9,863 nt of DNA from Caryophanales bacterium UBA6414 (GTDB taxonomy: Bacteria > Bacillota_I > Bacilli_A > RF39 > UBA660): positions 1-9,863 of the forward strand of contig DJPK01000033.1 of the NCBI GenBank assembly GCA_002438545.1, read 5' to 3'. The first letter of the stretch is position 1; every line of letters begins with the position of its first letter. Shown in pieces: positions 1 to 6,582 of this stretch. Below the pieces are notes generated by a model that did not search any database, had not been told where the DNA came from, and saw nothing but the letters and a program-made list of their open reading frames with translations. A program made the translations under genes and the position numbers.

Positions 1-80
1 AAGATATTATAGACTATTCACGTGTTTTTTTCAATTTTATTTGTTGCACTTCATATTTAAATTAACAGTTTTTGTTTTGT

Positions 81-137
81 TTGACTAATTTATAAAAATA
101 GAGTATTATATGGGTAATTTATTTGAGGGGATGATAT
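81..137 (+). promoter_or_regulatory. Promoter and leader of the acyl ligase gene (copy 1 of a duplicated block)
   Basis: A sigma-A type promoter is visible: -35 TTGACT at 81-86, a 17-nt spacer, and -10 TATTAT at 104-109. Transcription would begin near 116, leaving a short leader with the Shine-Dalgarno GAGGGG at 125-130. The whole block recurs at 1983-2039 with only two differences in 57 nt. An 8-nt direct repeat, TAATTTAT at 86-93 and 115-122, flanks the -10 and could be a pair of operator half-sites; that is inference. The ATG at 110 lies at the -10 element and upstream of the predicted transcript, so it cannot be the start. Confidence 0.75.
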
Positions 138-139
138 AT

Positions 140-1969
140 ATGTCTATAAAGAATATTGATATTTATAGTGAAATGAATGATAGTTATGTAGTGGATAGAG
201 ATGCGAAAATTACAGGATATGCTTCAATTGATAAACCTTGGCAGAAATATTATACTAAAGAAGCACTTACTGCTAGTATACCTGAATTAACTGCTTATCA
301 ATATATGGTAAGTCAAAATAAAGATAATTTAAATACTAAATCAATTGTATATTATGGTAAGAAGATTAGTTATAAAACATTTATAGATATGATAGATGAA
401 ACTGCCAGAAGATTATATAATCTTGGTGTTATGGAAGGTGAAGTAGTAACAGTTATGTCTATTGCTAATCCTGAATTAGAGATTTTATTCTATGCATTAA
501 ATAAGTTAGGAGCGGTTATTAATTTAATTGATGTAAGAAGTGATTATAAACAAATAAAGAAATATCTTGCGGAAGTAAAATCTAGTACAGTAGTAGTTAT
601 GGATAATTTCTTACCTGAGTTTGATAAGTGTATGGAAGATGAAGAAATTGATAATATAGTAGAAAATGTTATTACGTTAAGTCCATTTAATTCAGTATTA
701 TTTCCATTTAATGTGTTAGCAGAAAAGAAAGCAAGAAAAGAAGATAGTACTTTATATAGTAAGATAGATGAGATAAAGAAAAAAGATAAATATATGACAT
801 GGAATGATTTAATGAATGTTTCTAAATATCGTTATCCTAGATATCCTAGATATAAGAAGGATATGGTAGCAGCTTTAGTTCATACTGGAGGGACTACTGG
901 TGTACCTAAAACAGTTAAATTATCTAATGAAAACTTTAATGCTATGGCTATTCAATATAAATCACTTAATGCTAATTATAATAAAGGTGATACTTTCTTA
1001 AATGGTATTGTTCCATTTGTTGCGTATGGTATTGTTGTTACTATTCATATGCCTATGTGTTTAGGTATGACTAATATTATTGCCCCTATATTGTCTCCTA
1101 AAGAGTTTACAGAGTTTATGATTAAATATAAACCTAATCATACTGTTACTGTTCCTACTTATGTTGAGCATTTCGTTCACGATAAAAAGGCTGATTCAAT
1201 GAATTGGAAATGTTTAAAAAATCTTGGAATAGGTGGAGATTACTTTTCTGAACAATCAGAGATTTATGTTAATGAATTTTTAAAGAGACACGGAAGTTCT
1301 TCCATAGCCGAGAAAGGTTATGGTATGACAGAGAATTCTGCTACAGCTGGAGTTTGCTTAGTAGGAGTAAATAAGATAAATAGTTTAGGTATTCCACTTC
1401 CACTTAATACTTATGGCATTTTTGAAAGAGGTAGTGATAAGGAATTAAAGTATGGTGAAGAAGGAGAAATATGTATAACAGGTCCAACTGAAATGCTGGG
1501 TTATTTAAATAATAAAGAAGAAGAGGATAAGGTAATAAAAGTACATAGTGATGGTAGAAGATGGATTCATTCCGAAGATGTTGGTTTAATTGACGAAGAT
1601 GGTTTTCTATTTTTTAAGGGAAGGTATAAAAGATTGATACCTCACGGTGGCTTTAAGTTATATCCTTCATATATTGAAGGGGTAATAATGGAACATCCTG
1701 ATATAGATAGTTGTTGTGTAATTCCTATTCCTGATAAAGTATATGGAGCTTCACCTGAAGCACATATTGTTGCTAAGAAAGATAAAATAAGAGAACTTGA
1801 GAAATTAAAAGAGGAATTAATAGAGTTATGTCAAGATAGACTTCCTTCTTATTCGCAATTGGAAGATTTTATTTTTGAAGAAGATTTACCACTTACATCG
1901 GTTGGTAAGGTTGATTATAAAGAAGTAGAAAAGAAGAGGATAAAGAAGTTAGAAGAAGGCACTAAATAA
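140..1969 (+). CDS. AMP-binding acyl-CoA/acid ligase (ANL superfamily)
   Basis: Predicted soluble adenylate-forming enzyme that activates a carboxylic acid, probably a fatty acid, with ATP and then passes it to CoA or another thiol. The start at 140 gives 609 aa and sits 9 nt after GAGGGG; the in-frame ATGs at 110 and 131 lie at the -10 element and directly against the Shine-Dalgarno. From the start at 140, residues 248-260 form the phosphate loop (HTGGTTGVPKTVK), 393-398 are GYGMTE (the aromatic-G-x-T-E motif), 477-482 are HSEDVG with the ribose-binding Asp, 494-495 are the GR hinge, and Lys590 in SVGKVDY is the expected C-terminal catalytic Lys. All core motifs are present, so it should be active. 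The substrate cannot be read from sequence. It shares a duplicated promoter with the downstream acyltransferase, which suggests a fatty-acyl activation and transfer pathway. A short tandem repeat gives RYPRYPRY near residue 231. Confidence 0.9.
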   Translation: MSIKNIDIYSEMNDSYVVDRDAKITGYASIDKPWQKYYTKEALTASIPELTAYQYMVSQNKDNLNTKSIVYYGKKISYKTFIDMIDETARRLYNLGVMEGEVVTVMSIANPELEILFYALNKLGAVINLIDVRSDYKQIKKYLAEVKSSTVVVMDNFLPEFDKCMEDEEIDNIVENVITLSPFNSVLFPFNVLAEKKARKEDSTLYSKIDEIKKKDKYMTWNDLMNVSKYRYPRYPRYKKDMVAALVHTGGTTGVPKTVKLSNENFNAMAIQYKSLNANYNKGDTFLNGIVPFVAYGIVVTIHMPMCLGMTNIIAPILSPKEFTEFMIKYKPNHTVTVPTYVEHFVHDKKADSMNWKCLKNLGIGGDYFSEQSEIYVNEFLKRHGSSSIAEKGYGMTENSATAGVCLVGVNKINSLGIPLPLNTYGIFERGSDKELKYGEEGEICITGPTEMLGYLNNKEEEDKVIKVHSDGRRWIHSEDVGLIDEDGFLFFKGRYKRLIPHGGFKLYPSYIEGVIMEHPDIDSCCVIPIPDKVYGASPEAHIVAKKDKIRELEKLKEELIELCQDRLPSYSQLEDFIFEEDLPLTSVGKVDYKEVEKKRIKKLEEGTK

Positions 1970-1982
1970 TGCTTTCTTTTAA
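1953..1982 (+). terminator. Intrinsic terminator overlapping the acyl ligase stop codon
   Basis: AAGAAGGCA (1953-1961) pairs with TGCTTTCTT (1970-1978), nine pairs with one G-U, around an 8-nt loop that contains the TAA stop. A short T-rich tail follows, and the next promoter's -35 begins at 1983. The arrangement separates the two transcription units despite the small gap. Confidence 0.65.
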
Positions 1983-2039
1983 TTGACTAATTTACAAAAA
2001 TAGAGTATTATATGGGTAATTTATTTGAGGGGATAATAT
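1983..2039 (+). promoter_or_regulatory. Promoter and leader of the acyltransferase gene (copy 2 of the duplicated block)
   Basis: Near-identical copy of 81-137: -35 TTGACT at 1983-1988, 17-nt spacer, -10 TATTAT at 2006-2011, Shine-Dalgarno GAGGGG at 2027-2032, 8 nt before the ATG at 2041. The only differences are at 1995 (C for T) and 2035 (A for G). Identity stops abruptly at the -35 on the left and at the start codon on the right, so promoter plus leader was copied, or is held constant, as a unit. Confidence 0.75.
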
Positions 2040-2040
2040 T

Positions 2041-3192
2041 ATGGAGAATAAAATATTAAAATATTTGCTTAGTGATAATATTAGTAAATGTGTTAATAAA
2101 AATGGAGTGATGATAAGAAAAGTAATTAATCCATTATTTAGAAATTTTATGATGATTTTTACTAGCGGGAAACTTATTATAACTAATAAAAATAATGTAT
2201 CTGAAAAAGAAAATGTTATATATGCTGGTACTCATGGCTTTCATGATGATATTATTTTTACTATTAAAACTGCTGATAGGCATGCTTATTTATTGTATGG
2301 AAATCTGCTTGATTTTTTTGAAACTTTTCATGGATTTGGTCTTTGGACAAACGGTGTTGTTTTAGTTGATAGAAGTAATAAAGAAAGTAGAAAGAGTGTT
2401 GTTTATAAAATGGAAAATGTTATAAATAATGGTACTAATATGGTTATGTTCCCTGAAGGTACGTGGAATAAAAGTGAATCGTTGATTGTATTAGAATTAC
2501 ATCTTGGTATATATGATGTAGCAGAAAAAACCGGCGCTAAAGTTGTACCTATTGCTACGTATCTTGATGGTAAAATAGCTTATTCAAAAAAAGGTGAAGC
2601 ATTTGATATAACTTGCGTTGATGATGAAAATATGCAAATTATTTTAGATAATGATATAAAGCTAATCGAGAAATGTATAGATTTATTGATATACAATGGA
2701 AGTATGGAAAAATATATTAGAAATAAATTAATGTTAATGCTAGATAGAACAAAAAGCCAGTTAAATATTTCTTTAATTGATAGTATTTCTTTATTGGCTC
2801 TTGAGTTGAAAGAAGAAGTTAGTAGTTATAAGGATACTCTTGATAAAAACAGCATTGATTTTAGTATTATGAATAGAATTGAAATAATACTAAGTTTTGT
2901 GGAGAGACAAAAGAAAATAGTTATGGTAAATATCCTCAGAGATAAAATGGCTACATTAAAATTGGATTTATATAAGAGTGCTAATCGTGATGATTTTGAT
3001 GAAAATTATTGGGAAAATTATGTAAATGAATTAATTAGTACTACTAATGGTATGTATAATGAAGAAGAAGAAAATGCAGCAGAATATAGAAATCCATTAA
3101 ATGAATGTGAAAGACAGGTGTTTTCTATTTTAGATAATATCGAAATTACCAATAGAAATGCAAAGGTGTTGGCACTCACTAAAAATAAATAG
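2041..3192 (+). CDS. PlsC-like 1-acylglycerol-phosphate acyltransferase (LPLAT family)
   Basis: Predicted membrane-associated acyltransferase that moves an acyl group to a lysophospholipid or similar acceptor. The catalytic HX4D motif is His65 to Asp70 (HGFHDD), motif II is around VLVDR at 107-111, and the acceptor-binding motif is FPEGTWN at 137-143, followed by a VVPIATY strand at 168-174. The acyltransferase domain covers about residues 35-210. The remaining roughly 170 residues are charged and probably helical, with no motif I recognise; a typical PlsC is 200-250 aa, so this C-terminal half is extra. No clear transmembrane helix is seen, though residues 30-42 are hydrophobic. The start is fixed by GAGGGG 8 nt upstream. 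It has its own promoter, a copy of that of the acyl ligase gene, implying shared control. The acceptor is unknown. Confidence 0.85.
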   Translation: MENKILKYLLSDNISKCVNKNGVMIRKVINPLFRNFMMIFTSGKLIITNKNNVSEKENVIYAGTHGFHDDIIFTIKTADRHAYLLYGNLLDFFETFHGFGLWTNGVVLVDRSNKESRKSVVYKMENVINNGTNMVMFPEGTWNKSESLIVLELHLGIYDVAEKTGAKVVPIATYLDGKIAYSKKGEAFDITCVDDENMQIILDNDIKLIEKCIDLLIYNGSMEKYIRNKLMLMLDRTKSQLNISLIDSISLLALELKEEVSSYKDTLDKNSIDFSIMNRIEIILSFVERQKKIVMVNILRDKMATLKLDLYKSANRDDFDENYWENYVNELISTTNGMYNEEEENAAEYRNPLNECERQVFSILDNIEITNRNAKVLALTKNK

Positions 3193-3219
3193 TTTAATCT
3201 GTTTATTTTTTATTTTTTA
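3181..3219 (+). terminator. AT-rich intrinsic terminator overlapping the acyltransferase stop
   Basis: AAAAATAAATAG (3181-3192, including the TAG stop) pairs with CTGTTTATTTTT (3199-3210) across 12 positions with one T-G wobble, with a 6-nt loop. A T-rich run follows to 3219. The stem contains a single G-C pair, so it is weak by energy, but its length, tail and position fit a terminator. Confidence 0.5.
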
Positions 3220-3221
3220 TG

Positions 3222-3248
3222 TGTTATAATTTTTACGAAGAATAGAGG
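3222..3248 (+). promoter_or_regulatory. Extended -10 promoter and RBS for the hybrid kinase
   Basis: TGTTATAAT at 3222-3230 is an extended -10 (TGn before TATAAT). At 17 nt upstream only a poor -35 (TTTATT, 3202-3207) is seen, within the T-tail of the preceding terminator. The Shine-Dalgarno AGAGG at 3244-3248 lies 7 nt before the ATG at 3256. Confidence 0.6.
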
Positions 3249-3255
3249 TAGAAGT

Positions 3256-5031
3256 ATGATATTAGAATTGTGTATGCCAATATGTGCATTTTTGTTTTCT
3301 TTATTATTAGTTATAATTTATTTTAGTAAAAAGAGAATTAAACTATATGAAAACAATATGTTTGCTTCCATGATTGTGTGTATTTTAATTGATAGTATTT
3401 TGGTAATAATAGAAAAATCACTTGTAATAGGAAAAACTCTTAATGAAATACCTTTATTTGTTAAAACTTTGATATGTACCTTGAATAGATTTGATGCGTG
3501 TATTCTTATTTTATATACCAATTGTATATTTTTATATATTTTTTTAGTCACTACTAATGTAAATAACAATAAAAAAATTTTTAAATCTGCTTATAAATTA
3601 TCTATAATATTTGATTTTGTTATGTTTGTATTAATATTTATGCTAAAATCTTATTTAATTGAAAGTGATCCTATAATTAGTGTTGGTGGTTCTTTCCTAT
3701 TACCAACATATATAGCGTGTAGTATCTATATAACCTTATCATTATTAATATCACTTATTAATTTTAAGAATATTACTAAAAAGAATATACCATTATTTAT
3801 AACAATTATTCTTTCTTTTGTATTAATGTTTATCTTTACTGTTAATCCATATATTACAATTATTTCTATAGTTCTTACTTTTGTTAATTTCATTATGTAT
3901 TTCACAATAGAAAACCCAGATAAGAAATTACTTGAAGAAGCTCATATATCTAAGAAGATTGCTGATGCTGCTAATGAAGATAAGAGTATGTTTATATATA
4001 ATATGATGAATGATGTTAAGGGTGTTGCTAGAGATATTAATAAATCATCTGAAGAAATACTTAATAGTGATGATATAGAAGAAAATAAATATTTTGCTAG
4101 AAAGATAATATCTTCAAATAATAAATTATATAGTATGGCTAATGATATATATAATATTGATGTTATTGATGATATTAATGTTAAGACTATTAGTAATAAA
4201 TATAATATTAAGGTATTATTAAAAGAAATAGTGAGAAAGAATAAGAAATTATTTGAAGGTAAAAGTATTAATTTTAGAGATAGTATAGATAGTAATCTTC
4301 CTAATACTTTATATGGAGATAGTATTAATTTAAAGAATGTATTGAATACTATTTTAGGTAATTCTTATAAATATACAGATAGAGGTTATGTAGAATTATC
4401 CGCTAATGCAATATTTAAAAAAGATATAGCTAGATTGGTTATCAAAATAGAAGATTCTGGTATTGGGATAAGAGCAGAAGAATTAGATAAGTGTTTAAAT
4501 AAAAATACTAAAGATCAAAATAGTTTATATGGTGCTAGAAAGATTATTAATATGATGGGTGGTAATTTACTTATTAGTAGTGAATATAATAAGGGAACGA
4601 CTGTTACAATTATATTAGATCAAAAGATTGGTGTAGATAGTGATAAAGATAATTATGATAGTTATGTTAATAATAAAAAGATATTAATAGTAGATGATGA
4701 TAGTTCTAATATTAAATTAATTGGTAAAATATTAGATAAACATAATATTTTATATGATAGTTCTACTTTAGGTAAGGAAGCATTAGATAGAATTAGAAAA
4801 GGGGATAGGTATGATTTAATATTACTAGATGAAGATATGTCTTATATGAATGGTATTAGTGTTATGAATAAACTTAGTAAGATAAAAGGGTTTGATATTA
4901 AGGTTATTCTTCTTACTAGAAATAATAGTATTAAATATGATGAAGGTTATAAAGATAGTGGTTTTAGTGATTATATAATTAAGCCTATTGACAAAGATGA
5001 TTTAATGAATAAGATAAATAAATGGTTATAA
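3256..5031 (+). CDS. Membrane hybrid histidine kinase with degenerate kinase core and intact receiver
   Basis: Predicted inner-membrane signalling protein, 591 aa. Residues 1-218 hold about six or seven hydrophobic segments (near 4-23, 35-53, 80-98, 114-135, 151-170, 177-194, 198-217). A HisKA-like helix follows at about 225-300, then an HATPase_c-like domain at 315-455, and a receiver at 474-591. In the HisKA region the F-x-x-N-M-x-H pattern reads FIYNMMN, so the phosphoacceptor His is replaced by Asn252. The ATPase domain keeps the N-box Asn (369) and the G1 box DSGIGI (400-405), but the second glycine box is reduced to NSLYGA (422-427). The receiver has Asp480/Asp481, phosphoacceptor Asp525, Thr554 and Lys576. 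So it probably cannot autophosphorylate in the normal way but can receive phosphate from elsewhere. No DNA-binding output domain is present. The membrane domain is not one I can name. Confidence 0.8.
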   Translation: MILELCMPICAFLFSLLLVIIYFSKKRIKLYENNMFASMIVCILIDSILVIIEKSLVIGKTLNEIPLFVKTLICTLNRFDACILILYTNCIFLYIFLVTTNVNNNKKIFKSAYKLSIIFDFVMFVLIFMLKSYLIESDPIISVGGSFLLPTYIACSIYITLSLLISLINFKNITKKNIPLFITIILSFVLMFIFTVNPYITIISIVLTFVNFIMYFTIENPDKKLLEEAHISKKIADAANEDKSMFIYNMMNDVKGVARDINKSSEEILNSDDIEENKYFARKIISSNNKLYSMANDIYNIDVIDDINVKTISNKYNIKVLLKEIVRKNKKLFEGKSINFRDSIDSNLPNTLYGDSINLKNVLNTILGNSYKYTDRGYVELSANAIFKKDIARLVIKIEDSGIGIRAEELDKCLNKNTKDQNSLYGARKIINMMGGNLLISSEYNKGTTVTIILDQKIGVDSDKDNYDSYVNNKKILIVDDDSSNIKLIGKILDKHNILYDSSTLGKEALDRIRKGDRYDLILLDEDMSYMNGISVMNKLSKIKGFDIKVILLTRNNSIKYDEGYKDSGFSDYIIKPIDKDDLMNKINKWL

Positions 5032-5036
5032 GATTG

Positions 5037-5070
5037 AAGAGCATTATTTAATAAAAATAGTGCTTTTATT
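5037..5070 (+). terminator. Intrinsic terminator after the hybrid kinase
   Basis: AGCATTATTT (5040-5049) pairs with AAATAGTGCT (5055-5064), ten pairs with one wobble, with a 5-nt loop and a TTTTATT tail. Weaker pairs can extend the stem outward. It lies 6 nt after the stop codon. Confidence 0.7.
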
Positions 5071-5071
5071 A

Positions 5072-5125
5072 TGGAATAATATGGTGATGTTTGGTATAAT
5101 TTAAGTAGATTTAGAGATATAAAGG
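5072..5125 (+). promoter_or_regulatory. Extended -10 promoter and RBS for the GNAT gene
   Basis: TGGTATAAT at 5092-5100 is an extended -10 element. The hexamer 17 nt upstream, TGGAAT at 5072-5077, is a weak -35. The Shine-Dalgarno AAAGG (5121-5125) is 7 nt before the ATG at 5133. With the terminator just upstream, this makes the acetyltransferase a separate transcription unit. Confidence 0.65.
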
Positions 5126-5132
5126 TAGTGAG

Positions 5133-6071
5133 ATGGTAATGATGAATAAACACTATGAACTATTTAGAAGAAATTTTCCTTTTATTGTTAGAAGTGATGA
5201 TGAAGCATTTAAAATTATTAATGATTCAAATAATAAGTTTATAGATTTAACTAATGAAAACGATAATTTAATTGCCTCATCTATAATAAATAAGAATGTA
5301 ATTTTAATGATGTGTGTAGATAAGGAATATAGAAAAAAAGGAATAGGTACAATTTTATTAAATAAATCTGAGGAGTATATTGCTAGTAAAGGTTATGATA
5401 ACGTTATTATTGGGGTAGGAGATAATTACTTGATGCCTGGAATACCTATGGCAACAAAACCTTTAGAGGAAGAATTAAATGATGATTTTATATACAATGG
5501 TGTTAGTGATGATTCATACATTTTTTTTCGTAAGAGGGGATATGTTCATTCGTGGAAAGATGCTAATTGCTTTGATATGAGGGTTGACTTGGATAAAGTA
5601 AGTTTCCCTGGGCAATCTATTGGAGATATAGTTGATGGAGTTGAATATAGATTTGCAAATGTAAATGATATTGATAAGATTATAGAGTGTACAGATGATG
5701 CTGAGCAAGCTTTTAGTCAATATTATAAAAGTAAAGAACTATATAAAGCAGAATCTAGTCAAAAAGTTTTAATTGCAGTAGTTAATGGCGAAGTGTGTGG
5801 AACATTAATAATATCTATTGAAACTGAAGCGGAAGGTTTGGGAAGCGTTGGTTGTACGACAGTATCTCATAAGTATCGTGGAAGACATATTGGTGTAAAT
5901 ATGGTTGTTTTAGGAACTAAGTATTTAAAGTCTTTAGGGTTAAAAAATGGTTATTTAGGATATACTTATTCTGGCTTAGATAAAATGTATGGATATGCTG
6001 GTTATAAGATTTGTATATATTATTGTATGGCTCAAAACAGTTTAAATATAAAAAGAAAAAGATTAGTGTAA
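5133..6071 (+). CDS. Tandem GNAT-family N-acetyltransferase
   Basis: Predicted cytoplasmic acetyl-CoA-dependent acyltransferase, 312 aa, built of two GNAT folds. The N-terminal domain (about 1-150) has the acetyl-CoA pyrophosphate loop in YRKKGIGTILL, residues 66-76, preceded by the usual V-D strand. The C-terminal domain (about 168-302) has the equivalent YRGRHIGVNMV at 248-258, ending in the GYAGYK strand typical of the fold's last motif. Both loops keep the R/K-x-x-G-x-G/A pattern, although the second has a slightly altered spacing. The substrate is unknown; such double-GNAT proteins include mycothiol-synthase-like enzymes and many uncharacterised small-molecule acetyltransferases. The start at 5133 is preferred over the ATGs at 5139 and 5142 because AAAGG sits 7 nt upstream. 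It is transcribed alone from its own extended -10 promoter. Confidence 0.88.
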   Translation: MVMMNKHYELFRRNFPFIVRSDDEAFKIINDSNNKFIDLTNENDNLIASSIINKNVILMMCVDKEYRKKGIGTILLNKSEEYIASKGYDNVIIGVGDNYLMPGIPMATKPLEEELNDDFIYNGVSDDSYIFFRKRGYVHSWKDANCFDMRVDLDKVSFPGQSIGDIVDGVEYRFANVNDIDKIIECTDDAEQAFSQYYKSKELYKAESSQKVLIAVVNGEVCGTLIISIETEAEGLGSVGCTTVSHKYRGRHIGVNMVVLGTKYLKSLGLKNGYLGYTYSGLDKMYGYAGYKICIYYCMAQNSLNIKRKRLV

Positions 6072-6083
6072 TAGTATGAGATT

Positions 6084-6110
6084 AAGTGTGGAATGTTAAT
6101 AATACTTTTT
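6084..6110 (+). terminator. Possible weak terminator after the GNAT gene
   Basis: AAGTGT (6084-6089) can pair with ATACTT (6102-6107), six pairs with one wobble, around a 12-nt loop and running into a five-T stretch. It is a poor hairpin, supported mainly by its position 13 nt after the stop. Confidence 0.3.
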
Positions 6111-6200
6111 AAATAAGAATATATTTAGTTAATTTTATTGATTTAGTTTATTAATTATGGTATTACTTATTATAGATAATAGTTGGTAAGGAGGAAAGAA

Positions 6201-6551
6201 ATGGAACATATTCATTCAATTATATTGATAAAGAGAGATAATAAATATTTAAATTATTATGATGATAGATGGGGGATGTATTTATTTCCTAATATGAAAA
6301 GAAATGATATAGAAAAGATTAAAGAGAAGCATCATACTAATAATGTAAAGTTTTTATTTGATAAAGTACATGAGAAATATTCAGTATCACACAATGAAAA
6401 TAGAATATATCATCACTATTTTTATGAAATAGATGGTATTGATATTGATGGGGAGTATTTTTCGTTAGATGAACTATTAGAGAACTCTAAGGTAAGAGAG
6501 AATAATGGGGATATTATTGGTTTTGTTAAAGATTATTATAAGGACATGTAG
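6201..6551 (+). CDS. Small Nudix-like protein lacking a visible Nudix box
   Basis: A 116-aa protein whose start is set by a strong AAGGAGG at 6188-6194, 6 nt before the ATG; the in-frame TTG at 6183 lies upstream of this site and is rejected. The opening HIHSIILIKRDNKYLNYY, then DDRWGMYLFPN at 21-31, resembles the first strands of Nudix-fold proteins (self-strand, then W-x-x-P-x-G). HHYFYEIDG at 71-79 matches a later strand, followed by an acidic YFSLDELLE segment typical of the Nudix C-terminus. The diagnostic GX5EX7REUXEEXGU box is not present: residues 32-50 carry charged residues without that order. So it may be a non-catalytic Nudix relative or a diverged enzyme. The Nudix assignment rests on remembered family patterns and is moderate. 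Only a weak promoter can be proposed (TTGATT at 6138-6143, 17 nt, TATTAC at 6161-6166). Confidence 0.55.
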   Translation: MEHIHSIILIKRDNKYLNYYDDRWGMYLFPNMKRNDIEKIKEKHHTNNVKFLFDKVHEKYSVSHNENRIYHHYFYEIDGIDIDGEYFSLDELLENSKVRENNGDIIGFVKDYYKDM

Positions 6552-6582
6552 TTATTAATTGTATTGGGGGGTGAATATAGAA

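Noticed and set aside
1..80. Feature in the first 80 bases
   Set aside because: CGTG followed by a T-run could be the tail of a terminator whose other arm lies outside the window, but nothing can be shown from what is here.
110..139. Upstream ATG starts (110 and 131) for the acyl ligase
   Set aside because: 110 overlaps the end of the -10 element, upstream of the predicted transcript start, and 131 touches the Shine-Dalgarno. ATG 140 has correct spacing.
3318..5720. Minus-strand ORFs opposite the kinase and GNAT genes
   Set aside because: They are antisense shadows of well-supported genes, with low-complexity hydrophobic translations.
6183..6200. TTG start six codons upstream for the Nudix-like gene
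   Set aside because: AAGGAGG at 6188-6194 lies inside that extension and is ideally placed for ATG 6201.
140..6551. Alternative genetic code (TGA read as Trp)
   Set aside because: All Trp codons seen are TGG and no intact gene contains an in-frame TGA, so the Mollicutes code is not supported. The absence of TGA stops here is too small a sample to interpret.
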